Positions 20,001-31,974 of a DNA stretch of 64,000 bases are shown piece by piece (within the stretch, counting starts at the first letter, position 1; every line of letters begins with the position of its first letter). The DNA is taken from contig JAYJMM010000113.1 in assembly GCA_037349105.1 (NCBI GenBank), forward strand, positions 5,518,001 through 5,582,000, given 5' to 3'. The translations under genes were made by a program, and so were the position numbers. This DNA is from Limnomonas spitsbergensis. Lineage: Eukaryota; Chlorophyta; Chlorophyceae; Chlamydomonadales. The notes below the pieces were generated by a model. That model searched no databases, was not told where the DNA came from, and worked only from the letters and a program-made list of their open reading frames with translations.

Positions 20001-23000
20001 TATTTCCCTGCATTCACGTATCCAGCATTCCCTTCCCCTGTCCAGTACTCCAGTGCCCAGGAGTGCGCTGCCCCCCTTTGACCTCCATTACACATTGAGT
20101 ACGCCCGTCATCTGCCCAAGTGCTCTGCATTGCCCTGCCCCCTTTGACCTCCTTCACCTCTGCACGCTCCAGATGGCTGCCGAGTTGCGCAAACAGGTCA
20201 ACGAGCTGGACAACCAGACCACAAGCAAGGTGAGTACACCCGTGTGGCTCCTTGGGGGTAGTATGCCTCTTAAGCCCGTAGGGGAAGTTTCCACTCTTGG
20301 GGGATATCCCCCGTGTAATGATATAAATGAGCTAGCAAACCAGATACCGAGCAAGGTGACCATGGCCACCCTAGGGGCTCCTTGGGGGTAGTATGTCTCT
20401 TAAGCCCGTAGGGGAAGTTTCCACTCCTGGGGGATATCCCCCGTGTAATGATATAAACTAGTCACCGAACGTAGGCAAGACAAACAAAGAGGCAACGGGC
20501 AAGAGAAATGAAAATGTCGCCTGACACAGAATGTGTGATGCCACGTACCCCTCCAAGATGGGCCATGCCTGACGTGACGTCTGCCTCGGGGACGCAGTCG
20601 ACCCTAAAAGCGCTATAACCTCTTCCGCCAAACCCTGAAAGCCCTCCTCAAAATCTGAGGCACATGGGCTACTGACGACGTTCGTAATGAGCTAGCAAAC
20701 CAGATACCGAGCAAGGTGACCGTGGCCACCCTAGGGGCTCCTTGGGGAGGTATGCCTCTAAAGCCTGAGGGGAAGTTTCGACTCCTTGGGGAGGTATGCC
20801 TCTAAAGCCCGTAGGGGAAGTTTCCACTCCTTGGGGAGGTATGCCTCTACAGCCCGTAGGGGAAGTTTCCACTCCTTGGGGAGGTATGCCTCTGAAGCCC
20901 GTAGGGGAAGTTTCCACTCCTTGGGGAGGTATGCCTCTGAGGCCCGTAGGGGAAGTTTCCACTTCCAGAGGATAACGGGATCACCATGTAAATGAGCTGG
21001 ACAACCAGATACCGAGCAAGGTGAGCAGTGCTACCCTTTTTGTGTCTTTTGAGGGTTGGTACCCTGCAGCCCCCATGGAGACTTTCCCCTCCTTTGAGAA
21101 TACCTATCTCAACGAGCCGGACTAATGCATAAACGACGCAGCACGGTGTTTAAATTCTCAACCCTAAACCTTGAACGACCAGCAAGGTGTTCCAAACTCT
21201 CATCTCCTATCGTCCATCTCATGTGAGGGGCACACCACGGCTCCCCGTACCCATGGACACCCTCTCATGTGAGGGGCACACCTTGGCTCCCCGTACCCAT
21301 GGACACCCTCTCATGTGAGGGGCACACCACGGCTCCCCGTACCCATGGACACCCTCTCATGTGAGGGGCACACCACGGCTCCCCGTACCCATGGACACCC
21401 TCTCATGTGAGGTGCACACCACGGCTCCCCGTACCCATGGACACCCTCTCATGTGAGGTGCACACCACGGCTCCCCGTACCCATGGACACCCTCTCATGT
21501 GAGGGGCACACCACGGCTCCCCGAACCCATGGACACCCTCTCATGTGAGGGGCACACCACGGCTCCCCGTACCCATGGACACCCTCTCAAGTGAGGGGCA
21601 CACCACGGCTCCCCGTACCCATGGACACCCTCTCATGTGAGGGGCACACCTTGGCTCCCCGTACCCATGGACACCCTCTCATGTAAGGGGCACACCACGG
21701 CTCCCCGTACCCATGGACACCCTCTCATGTGAGGTGCACACCACGGCTCCCCGAACCCATGGACACCCTCTCCTGTGAGGGGCACACCACGGCTCCCCGT
21801 ACCCATGGACACCCTCTCATGTGAGGGGCACACCACGGCTCCTCGTACCCATGGACACCCTCTCATGTGAGGGGCACACCACGGCTCCTCGTACCCATGG
21901 ACACCCTCTCACCGCAGTAGGCAGTGGCTGTCAACTCAGCTCGGTCTGGTCTGCCCGGTCAGGTTTTTTCTTGCAGTCTTTGATTAAAACACGCTGCTTC
22001 TCTGTACCGCAGCCTGTGAGACCTCGGTTGGCCTCTTGATGGTCCAGGGATCTGATGCTGATTTGATGTATGCCTTGTGTTCAGTTGGCGCCGTTCTGAA
22101 ACTCTGGACCCTGTCTGCTCTCTTGATTGATCAGCTTATAAAGCCCGTTTGATGTATGCCTCGCCAATGTAGCTGACAAGGTGTAGGGTTCAGGGGCTTG
22201 ATTGACCAGCTTCTGAAGCCTGTTTGCTGCCTGCCTTACACAAGGCATACATGAATTACTCAGTTTCAAGACTTCTTGCTGTTTCTGTCGCCTTTTTATA
22301 TGTAAATTATGTTGACTAAGGCATGAATCTCTGGACCTTGCAGGCAGTCGACGCCCTTCTAAACTTTGAAACTGTCACTCTGTTCAACAACCGGAAGCTT
22401 GAGGTGTGTGGGTGTGTGCAATAGAGAGAGGGGGGCGGGGGCAGGTGCGGGTGCGGGGGTGAGGGCAGGTGATGTGACAGTCCTCAAGCTGAAAATGTAA
22501 GAGGGGCCGATCAGCCTTCCTCAGGCATTTATTGGACATATATAGCGTTTACTATATAAATTTGTGCCGCCATGATCTTTGCCGATCCGTGCATTTTATT
22601 TTCATAGTCAAGCGTGATGTCGTTGTTGAGGCGACAATCTTTGTTGCATCAATGTCTGCACTCCCAAGGATGACAGCCCCCCGCCTGCTTCAGCTCTTTC
22701 ACCCACCTGGCGGCGCAGTGCCCCTTGGTCCTCGTCACGGTAGTGACCGGGGTCAGCCAGGTGGCCGTTTTTGCCGGGCTGGGGTATGCTTTTTGGCTGG
22801 CTGCACCAGTCGGGGGTCTGAAAATGGCCGGCAGGTGTGGACGAAATGTTTCTCAAGGACTCCACGGTAACTTCATCGTTCTGCCGGGTCCTTGGTCCTC
22901 CCTGCAGGTAGGGCAGTACTTCTCGCTGATTCGAGGGCTGCAGGGCGCCACCAACAAGACCGAGCAGCTGTCCGCGATACTTAATGCGGGCCAGGCGGTC

Positions 23001-25837
23001 ATCCTGGCCACGGGTATGGCATCCATCATGTTTGCAGCTGTGTTGTTTGGCAGGTGAGCAGGCAGATGCAGGGCAGGGGATGAAGGTGAGCGGCTGGAGG
23101 CGAGGGATGGGAGGGGGGCAGGGAATGGACGCGTGTGTGCGTGCGTACAATGGGGATGGGATAGGATAGGGGGACGAAGCTGGGAGGGGAGGTGAGCGGG
23201 CTGAGGCAAGGGAGGGTATGGAGGCAGGGAAGCAGATGCAGGGCAGGCGTGATGTGGGATGATCCATGTCAAGCTATTGTGGCTTTCTTCATTGAGGACA
23301 CAATGTGGAGGATTCTTGATTTGTGTGGTGACCAGAAGATATCCTTTGATTACCACATTGACCTTTTCTCAGATGTGAAGGTCCAGCTCGCGTGAAGGCC
23401 CAGCTCGTGTGACTCTACCTGAACCTGTCCTGCAATGAACCTCCTGTGTACCAGGTCAGGCCAGGGAGCCACTGCCGGCGATCTGGTCATGATTCAAGGC
23501 CTGCTGTTACAGCTGTGGGCGCCGCTGCAGTTCCTGGGCTGGCTGTACAGGTGAGGGGGCGCTGGGAGGAGGGGCCTGTGATGTTGCACATGGGCCATGG
23601 GAGCATCGAGCATCTCAAGGCGCAGAGCAAGGCAGCTGTTTTTTTGTTATGTGTTTGCCGAGCTCATGAGCCTGGGGGACCTGTGATCTTGAACATGAAG
23701 GCATCAAGTACTCTTTCTCTTAAGAGTATTATTTTATAAATTGTAGTTAGATCAGCGGACCTAAATATTAGCATCCAGTACCATGAATCCTTAGCTCTCC
23801 AGTTTCTAGATCTGACGTCCTGGATTTGCGGCTGCGCTGCTGCCACTCGATCGCAGAGAGCTCAAGAACTCCATGGTGGATATTGAAGAGTTCATGGAGA
23901 TCCTGCGCACCAAATCCAGCATCATCGATGGTTCCGTATCCTTGCCGTCAGTGGCGCCCTCGCTCGAGCACGCAGCCACGGCCAGCGGCAGGAACGGGTA
24001 CAGCATGGACCATGGCAGCGGCAGGCACCTTGTGGTGGACGAGCACTTGGAAGCCGACCGGAAGTTGCGGGAGAAGACTGGCCCGTCTGGTGACTCTGGG
24101 CTGGAGATTGAGATGAAGGATGTGGTATTCGGGTACTTGGACAACAGAAAGGTGGGCATGATGATAAGGGAAGCTGCCCTTGTCCTGTCTCAGTGGAAAT
24201 GTTTCCAATGCATTGGGCGTATCCTGGCGTAGAGACTATTGCCCGTCCTCAACTGCCCAAGCTGCTCTGCTGCCTCTCTCTGTCGATAATCAATACGTTG
24301 CTGATCTGTGGCTTATGATTGACTTTTGTCTGCTGTGCACTGCAGATTCTCCGGGGGGTATCCTTACGGGTGGAGCCTGGACAGAGTGTTGCCATCGTGG
24401 GGCCAAGTGGCAGCGGGAAAAGGTGTGTTGCCATCGTGGGGCCAAGTGGCAGCGGGAAAAGGTGTGTTGCCATGGTGGGGCCAAGTGGCAGCGGGAAAAG
24501 GTGTGTTTCAACGAGAACCGAGATTATTGAAAGACGCAAACCTGTATTTCATGCAATTTACCAGAGAAATGTCAGATGCCGCCCAGCGCACTGCAGGCGA
24601 GGGTGTATGCAGTGGAGAGGATGATGGTGAAAAGGCCTCTTTTGGCCCTGTGACAACCCTTTGTATCCATGCTAGCCTCATAATTCCAAACTTTGCAATG
24701 CTCACACTTCCACACCTCAGATACCCAAATTGAGCTCTCGGGACAAGGCTGTTTTTAGTATATACATCTGATGGACCTGCTGACTGCATCTTCCCCCCAA
24801 AACATCACATGCCTCTGCCTGGGGCACGATCCTCAAGCTCCTAAAAGACACCCACCCTGAACAAGAGAACCCTGAACCCTTCAAATTTCAAAACATCCTG
24901 CCTGCAGTACCATCCTCAAGCTGCTGACAAGGCAGTACGACGTTACTGAGGGTGGCCTGCTACTCAACGGCTGCGAGATGAAGGACCTGACACTGGAGTC
25001 CTTGCGCAACGCCGTGGCGGTGGTGCCACAGGTGTGAATTCTGCATCCACACATTCAAATATCGTATTGAGTGTGCCTAATGCTGGCTGGCCTTTCCGCA
25101 TCCACCTTCGGATCATTTTTTTGAATTTCTGCAGACTGCACCCACTCTTTGTTTCCATGCAATGCAGGAGACTGTCCTCTTCAATGACACCATCATGCAA
25201 AACATCAGGTGCGTCCTCTACGCCCAGGCCTATCCAGCTTCGGGTTGACCTGTGCTTGCATGCATGCTATGACTATATGCAGGACCGTGTGCAGGGGATT
25301 GCTGATACTGCCTCTATTGCTTTGCTTTGACATCTGTGTCCCCTGATCTCTGGGCAATTCGGCTTGAGTCGATTAGAATTTGAAGGTCTGTGACTGCCCT
25401 GGATCCCAAGTGATTATGTTTTTGCTGCTTCTGCTGCAGCCACTGCTGCTGCTCCTGATGCTGTTGTTGTTGCTGCCTCTGATCCTGATGATTTTGCTGC
25501 TTCTGATCCTGATCCTGTTGCTTCTGATCATGTTGTTGCTCCTGATCCCTTTCCTGCTGCTACTGTTGCTGCTCCTGATCCTGTTGCTCTTGTTGCTGCT
25601 GATGCTGCTTCTGATCATGTTGCCCCTGTTGCTACTGCTGCTGCTGTTTTTGATCCTGTTGCTCCTGCTGTTGCTGTTGCTGCTTGACACTGATACATGT
25701 GATCCTGTTTCTCTGGTTCAGGTACGGTCGCCCGAGTGCCACAGATGAGGAAGTTCTTGAGGCAGCCAAGGCGGCGCGGCTGGATGTGGCTGTGACCAAG
25801 ATGCCGAAATCGTTTAACACGGGTATGTGTGTGTGTG

Positions 25838-25870
<33 letters not shown>

Positions 25871-28800
25871 GCAGACGGGAGTAGCTTGGGTGGGTGGGTG
25901 CTGGATGTGGCTGTGGCTAAGATCCCCAAATCGCTCAGCACATGTGTGCGTGGGCGGGGGAGCAGGCAGGAGTGGCCTATGTGGGTGAGTCCTTAACATG
26001 GCAGTGGCATGAAGGGATATGATGCAAAAATGGTCTCCTATGAGACCTATGAGAACCTGGCGATGCTCTACTGTATCCTCGGCAATGGAAGGCAATCCTC
26101 CTTTTGCTTCCTATTCAGCATTTGTTGATGATTATCTCTTCTCGTGTCCTCTCATTGGCAGCTGTATGAGGTTTGCCCTGGGCCTATGTGCACTTATCTC
26201 TTATTGATCCCACACTGTGTGCGTCTCCTCCAAAGTTGACGGCGCGGCGATCAGGCATGGCTGCACGAGGTTTGCCCTATGTGCATCACTTGGTGCTCCT
26301 CTCACACTGTGTGTGTCTCCTCCGCAGTTGTCGGCGAGCGCGGGCTGAAGCTGAGCGGAGGCGAGAAGCAGCGCGTCGCGATTGCCCGCGCCTTCCTGAG
26401 GTGAACATCGACGGGCCTCTCTTGCCAGCCAGACATGACACAAGCTACGGGCATATCCGCATGTATCACACTCATGTCTCGTCAGGGACTTATTTGCAAT
26501 CCTTTCACGCGGAGCCTGGTGGTTTTCATAGTTTTGAGTATGTACACTCAACACTTATCAGGGGTAGGCATGCTTCTGGTGGTAGGTTTGCTGGCTGGCT
26601 GCTGTTGGGGAGGTAACAGAACCACACAAAGCCGTTTTTAAAAGGGTCAGGCACAGGCAGGACAGAGCGAACTGAGAGGGGACTGGTAAGGACAACCTAA
26701 ACAAAACAAGAGCCGCACAAATGACGGACGGAGGCCAGCCTGACACAAACTAAAAGACAGCAAGAAAAAATAATGTGGACATCCCATGTCACCACTTTCA
26801 GTGATTGGTAGGTGGGTTAAGGTGGGTGGGGGACACTCTGGCCTGGCTGTTCATTTTCTGATGTGTTGGCAGTGCCTGAACTTGTTTGCTTTTGTAAACC
26901 CTGAGCTTGTTTGCTTGTGTAAACCCTGTCTTCATGGACCCCAGTGGTCCGCACAATACCTGAAACCTGAGAGGATGAGAGGTCTTCCCGCCTCCAAATG
27001 ATGCACCTCCCCCTGCTTCCAGGAAACCTCGCTTGCTTATCTGTGATGAAGCCACGTCAGCTCTGGACTCCGAAACCGAGGTGCGGTACACGGGGGCCAA
27101 GCCCTCTCCCTGAAGTAATTACCGCGGTAGTTCAGCTGCTGGATAGCTGCTCCAAAGCCTGTCACTCTCCTGAACTACTGCTTTTCTGCTACCTTGACAT
27201 CATTTCATCAACTGCTTTAGCTCAGCATCCTGAGATTACACCCCCCAAAACTGCCGTAGTGCCCTCTTCAAGCTCATATCTATACATCTGCAAAATACTG
27301 CACATGCCCCCACTGATACACAAGCCATTCAAGATGAGCAACGGATTCACATCTCATCTACTCGAGGCTAAGAACTGTATATATAGACTAAGCACAGGAT
27401 TATACATGACTCCTCTCTTCTGTCGGAGTGACCTCTGGTGTACAAGCCATTTAAGATACTGCTCACGCCCCCACTGACACACAAGCCATTCAAGATGAGC
27501 AACGGATTCACGTCTCATCTACTCTAGGCTAAGAACTAAATGGACCAAGCACAGGGTTCAACCCTACTCCTCTCTTCAGTAAGCGTGCCCTCTGGTGTAC
27601 AAGCCATTTATGATACTGCTCACGCCCCCACTGATATATATATAATACGTATATATGTTTTACGTATGCTCATCCCACGGTATTAAATCATCCACTCCTG
27701 TTCCCCACAGGCCCAGATCATCACTTCCCTCGATGAGCTAGCCCAGGGCCGTACGTCGATATTCGTCGCCCATCGGTTGTCCACGATCAAGGGCTGTGAC
27801 AAGATCATTGTGCTTGAGTGAGTGACGAGAGATTGATGCGGGCTAGGCCTGAAGCTCATGAAATTAAAAATTATTGAATGAATAGAAACGCAAAAAGGGT
27901 AGGCAAAGTGTGAATAGATACACAAGCAAGTGTGAAGTGTGTGGATTGAGGCAGCCACCCATTCTGGCCAAAGCATGGGACATGGCTACCTTGGTATAAA
28001 GTGTCTCTCAACTAGCAGGCCTCCCTCCACGCGGGATCGTAGCTGCTGTATCAGACCCTTTTGAATCTGGTTTGCTTCCCCCTTTTGAATCTGGTTTGCT
28101 TCCCCCTAGGGAACCTTGTGACTCCACTTGCTCACCTGAAGTATGAAAGGATGCTGCTGTGGGCTGGGCCTGATTGGCTAATCCTTGGGGGATGCAGCTA
28201 CTCTATCAGCCCCGTTTAAATCTGGTTTGCTGCCGCCTTGAGAACCTTACTCACCTGGCGTGGCGAAAGGTGGCGTCGTGGGCTGGGCCTGATTTTGGCT
28301 GATCCTCGTTGGGAAGCAATCGCTTTATCAGGCCCTTGTGAATCTGGTTTGCTGCCTCTTTACTAACCTTGCTCACCTGGAGAAGTCTTAGGTGCCGCCG
28401 TGGGCTGGGCGCCTGGGCAGGCTGGGCGACTGGTCCTGATTTGCTGGTCCGTGTGGGAACATGGGTGCCCTCTCAGCCAGTCGGCCTCTTATGGATCGGT
28501 CTGTTGAGATCAAGTCTGAGCATCCACTCAGTATTTGTTTTGAATGAGCCCAGCAGTGCCAACAGAAACAGAAGAAATTGTTTGTGTCCCATATTTGAGT
28601 CCCTTAACCCTGAATCCTGAACCCTGAACCCTCAGCTTCCCCCACCTTGTCACCCACCAGGGACGGTTTGCTCACCGAGCAAGGCTCTCATGAGGAGCTC
28701 ATGCGTCGCGAGGGCGGGAAGTATCGGGACATGTGGGAGCTGCAGGCTGCGGAGGAGGAGCAGCAGGCGCACTCGCTTAACCCTCTGTCAGTTTTGAAGC

Positions 28801-28892
28801 AGATGATGGAGGGGGGCATGACATCGGACGGGGGAGTAACGAGCGACGAAGGAAGTGTGAAGTCTGGGTTGGCTGTAGGGACTAGAGTATGA
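17027..28892 (+). CDS. ABCB6/ABCB7(ATM1)-type mitochondrial half ABC transporter, 17 exons
   Basis: Exons: 17027-17426, 17806-18029, 18623-18731, 19374-19546, 20173-20229, 22344-22403, 22908-23053, 23455-23550, 23857-24151, 24346-24422, 24908-25031, 25168-25208, 25722-25822, 26328-26400, 27023-27080, 27711-27817 and 28661-28892. Total 2373 nt, 790 residues, all junctions GT-AG and in phase. The Arg/Ser-rich N-terminus suits an organelle transit peptide. The membrane domain includes SSPFFIKQAVDTL, YHLEKRTGKLSRILERG and SKAVDALLNFETVTLFNNRK. The last is the conserved ABCB6/7 loop. The nucleotide-binding domain has Walker A GPSGSGKST (split by an intron after GK), Q-loop VVPQE, signature LSGGEKQRVAIARA, Walker B LLICDEATSALD and H-loop FVAHRLST. 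Family members export sulfur/glutathione or handle haem and metals at the mitochondrial inner membrane. Which subfamily is uncertain. Introns carry many tandem repeats, several derived from the gene's own splice junctions. Confidence 0.85.
17996..18381 (+). repeat. Exon-2 end and donor reiterated five times
   Basis: The exon tail CACAGGCGCCCATTTTCTTG..TTTCTCAG with donor GTACGTTT is followed by four decayed copies. They lie at about 18068-18120, 18188-18240, 18260-18313 and 18332-18381, and each keeps the following TTGTCTCTTA-like intron start. Donor GT is kept at 18112 and 18224 but lost at 18294 (AC) and 18368 (GC). Spacing is mostly about 73 bp. Confidence 0.75.
18710..18797 (+). repeat. 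Exon-3 end and donor duplicated, 40-bp unit
   Basis: CTGTCACGCATTTTGGAGAG at 18710 is repeated at 18750 and begins again at 18790. The first copy has the working donor (GAG|GTAGAA at 18731/18732). The second has AT in place of GT. Confidence 0.85.
19230..19390 (+). repeat. Exon-4 acceptor duplicated, plus AGTATCCAG microsatellite
   Basis: TGCTGCTCCTGCCCCCCATC..CAG|GCCTTAGAAGCATCC (acceptor AG at 19257-19258) mirrors the real acceptor, CACCATCAG|GCCCTAGAAGTATTCAG at 19373/19374. Between them AGTATCCAG is repeated several times and looks like the first exon codons (AGTATTCAG) expanded. Confidence 0.65.
20230..20960 (+). repeat. Intron-5 array: 45-bp minisatellite mixed with copies of the exon-5 end
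   Basis: GAGGTATGCCTCTAAAGCCC..TTTCCACTCCTTGGG repeats with a 45-bp period at about 20745-20960; single units are present at 20250 and 20385. Copies of the exon-5 tail with donor (GAGCTAGCAAACCAGATACC..AGCAAG|GTGA) lie at 20329-20360 and 20689-20720, and a third at 20994-21026. Confidence 0.8.
21195..21915. repeat. 46-bp minisatellite, about 15 copies
   Basis: Unit CATGGACACCCTCTCATGTG AGGGGCACACCACGGCTCCC CGTACC. Units differ by few substitutions. Wholly inside intron 5 (20230-22343) of the ABC transporter. Confidence 0.95.
24384..24500 (+). repeat. Walker A exon end and donor triplicated, 39-bp unit
   Basis: The segment encoding VAIVGPSGSGK plus donor GTGTGTT occurs three times in register. 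Candidate exon ends lie at 24422, 24461 and 24500. Each has AAAAG|GTGTG and each leaves the same phase, so use of the second or third adds 13 or 26 residues. The third copy reads VAMVG. Confidence 0.93.
25430..25690 (+). repeat. Imperfect CTG/CTGATC-rich microsatellite in an ABC intron
   Basis: TGCTGCTCCTGATCCTGTTG-like strings fill most of intron 12. Leucine-rich open frames through it are repeat artefacts. Confidence 0.85.
25775..25946 (+). repeat. Exon-13 end duplicated in the following intron
   Basis: Exon tail GCTGGATGTGGCTGTGACCA AGATGCCGAAATCG, ending at 25822, is matched at about 25900-25946 by CTGGATGTGGCTGTGGCTAA GATCCCCAAATCGCTCAGCA. A GA-rich microsatellite lies between. The copy's donor region reads CATGTGTGCG. 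Confidence 0.75.
26168..26340 (+). repeat. Exon-14 acceptor duplicated, about 109-bp spacing
   Basis: GAGGTTTGCCCTGGGCCTAT..GTGTGCGTCTCCTCCAAAG|TTGACGGCG (acceptor AG at 26234-26235) precedes the true acceptor, GTGTGTCTCCTCCGCAG|TTGTCGGCG at 26327/26328. The false copy keeps an AG and the first exon bases. Confidence 0.7.
27310..27630. repeat. Tandem duplication in ABC intron 15, about 163-bp period
   Basis: ACAAGCCATTCAAGATGAGC AACGGATTCAC occurs at about 27318 and 27481, and the following 100 bp match. The CACGCCCCCACTGAT ends repeat as well. Confidence 0.8.
28030..28460. repeat. Degenerate about 130-bp tandem repeat in ABC intron 16
   Basis: TTTGAATCTGGTTTGCTTCC..GGGCTGGGCCTGATT recurs at about 28060, 28210 and 28340, with one short internal duplication at 28055-28105. 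Confidence 0.65.
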
Positions 28893-30017
28893 ATAATGCC
28901 ACGCGTGGTATAATTATGACGGTGGGGGGGCCGCTTGGGGGATTCCTTAGTCAAGATGTATAAGCAGTTTTTGTGTTAAGGTTTAGGGTTGCGTGCACCT
29001 CAGGTATTGCAAACCCTGGGTCATAGTTTGAATTTGAACCTGTACCCCCTTCCCTATGACCTTCGCTTTTGGGCCACTGCATATTTTTGCTGACGTTTTC
29101 TGGGCAATGAAAAACGTGTATTTATCAAGACAATGTGGGTTGGGACAATGGTGGCATAGGGGTTGAGAGTTGTTTTACTGTGATTCAGCGCGAGATGCAC
29201 TCAGCGCATCATTTCATACACATTTGTTATGCCGTTTTTTGTATGGTGTGCTTAAGCTCGGGCTGCATCCGTTATTGTGGATGCAAAACGGTCCCCTTTT
29301 TATTAACAAGCTTTAAGACTGTTCACTGCCCTCTCAACTATGTCAACATACTGGTATGGTACTACAACACAGAATCACATGAGGTTGTGTGAGTTGAAAC
29401 GCAGCAGTTTGTGGAAGGATGAGCTGATGGGTGGCGCAGATTATTTTCGCTCCTCAGCGGAAACACGGTCTGTGGCCGCAGGGACCTGGTGCAGGTAGTC
29501 TTGTTGCTTGGGCCTCCGGCCATTCAGGGCCAGGAGATTTTGCACAACATGAGAGATGCCGCCATAGTCAACGATGGATACCAGTGAGTCTTGGAGGGAG
29601 GCGTTCGCCCCCTGCCCCTACCCACATCCCAGCTGAGGGCATCTTTGGCCCAAGCCGAGCAGGGCTGTAATCATAGACTGTTCGGGTGGTTAGCTCCTCC
29701 TATGCTTCAAATGTGCTCTGGATTCCCATCCCTTGGAAGGGGTCAGTGACAGGCCATTCCACAAGAGAAACAGTATTTTTGTGTGACAAATTTAATCATC
29801 ATCGAGGCCTACCCTATGCAGCTGGATATGACCAGCTGGGGGCGGGTGAGCTGGGAGGATTTACCTAGGGTCTCACTGGTGACCGGTATGCGGAGATAGG
29901 GACGGGGTTCGTGACATGTAGGGGCTGTTGGGCAAGGCTGCAGTCAGGGAGATGGCCATGCAAGCGACCACTGACATGGTGACATGAACATGTAAATATG
30001 TAATTCAAGTATGTTAT
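28893..30017. other. Region downstream of the ABC transporter
   Basis: Includes the likely ABC 3' UTR. A stretch at about 29486-29582 is open on the plus strand (DLVQVVLLLGPPAIQGQEIL..) and looks exon-like. I recognise no family and no partner exons. Otherwise nothing supported. Confidence 0.35.
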
Positions 30018-30175
30018 GTGAAGTTTTTACAGTCCAATAAGGCGTCACATTTGGTGCATGGGACATATGCCCGTAAACCGGTACAGGCACTTGATACTCT
30101 AGGACAGTGGGCGAAAGCCAGTGAGCCCCTGGGCAACTAGCACAGGACAGTGGCGTGGGACTGAACCCCATGATA
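30018..30175. repeat. Dispersed repeat, copy 2
   Basis: GTGAAGTTTTTACAGTCCAA..GCCCGTAAACCGGTACAGGC matches 8906-9080 closely over about 120 bp. Lies about 180 bp beyond the H4 copy 2 stem-loop. Confidence 0.7.
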
Positions 30176-30352
30176 ACATTTGGCTTCTGTGTTACAATCT
30201 CCTGTACATGTAACATATGTCAGCTATCCAGACATGTATCGTGAGTCTTGCTTGACAAGAGGTACAGGTCTCAGGGATCCTTCCAGATGTATATGGCTGG
30301 CAGTAGCTGGCTTTGAAGACGCATGCTGTCGATTCGTCTGATTTCTGCTGGT

Positions 30353-30368
30353 GGTGTTGAAAAACACC
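30353..30368 (-). terminator. Histone 3' stem-loop (H4 copy 2)
   Basis: Minus strand AACCGGTGTTTTTCAACACC; the 16-bp palindrome starts 34 bp beyond the H4 stop. Confidence 0.93.
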
Positions 30369-30402
30369 GGTTTGGGCTGTTGAGCGCCATGGTGGAAGTC
30401 GC

Positions 30403-31364
<962 letters not shown>

Positions 31365-31398
31365 GTTTTTCATATCTCGACCATCACTTGCCCAAACC

Positions 31399-31414
31399 GG
31401 TGTTTTTCAACACC
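31399..31414 (+). terminator. Histone 3' stem-loop (H3 copy 2)
   Basis: GGTGTTTTTCAACACC within AAACC..ACCAAA, 34 bp past the stop. Confidence 0.93.
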
Positions 31415-31974
31415 ACCAAACTCTTGCTCAACTGTCTCTATGCTGTCATTCTTCATATAGATGCCATGGATGGGTATTTGTCCCAAAAACAAAAGCTACT
31501 TGTGACCATGCTCCCTGTGAAATGATACATATTCTTGCCCATGTGGTGGCAACATGACACCAACCTTGCCCTAAAAAGAGTTAGCGTGCTCATGTCGCAA
31601 TGAGGTCCTTGGGTCGAGGGCATAGTGACGTCAAGGACGTGGCAAGGGTCAGATGCTCAGAAGAGTATTGAATTGACCATCTGCTGGATGTCATCACGAG
31701 CAACATCCGATGTATCCTGAAATATGATTGGGTGGAATCCTCTTTTCATGCTGACATCATGTCACATGTAGTGCTAGATCATGACATATGCAGTGCTACA
31801 TCATGACACATGTAGTACTACATCATCAGTGCAATTGTACTGTACAAAATAGATGCAGCTGCCAGCCAAGGGGAGACTGAACCTAGTCCATGAAGATTGA
31901 AGACAAATGAAAAACTTAACCGGCAGTATCATCTAGATGCAGCAGATTAATTGTAAGCGCAAATCAGCATAAAT
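31415..31974. other. Intergenic, no recognised feature
   Basis: A short local repeat of CATCATGACAYATG-like strings lies at about 31745-31825. No coding support. Confidence 0.4.

Noticed and set aside
22608..22900. Possible extra ABC exon with hydrophobic frame (VTVVTGVSQVAVFAGLGYAF)
   Set aside because: Exons 22344-22403 and 22908-23053 join directly in phase and match the family spacing. Adding this segment would break the conserved loop.
25380..25748. Leucine-rich membrane-like ORF
   Set aside because: CTG/CTGATC microsatellite inside an ABC transporter intron. It lies between two well-supported splice sites.
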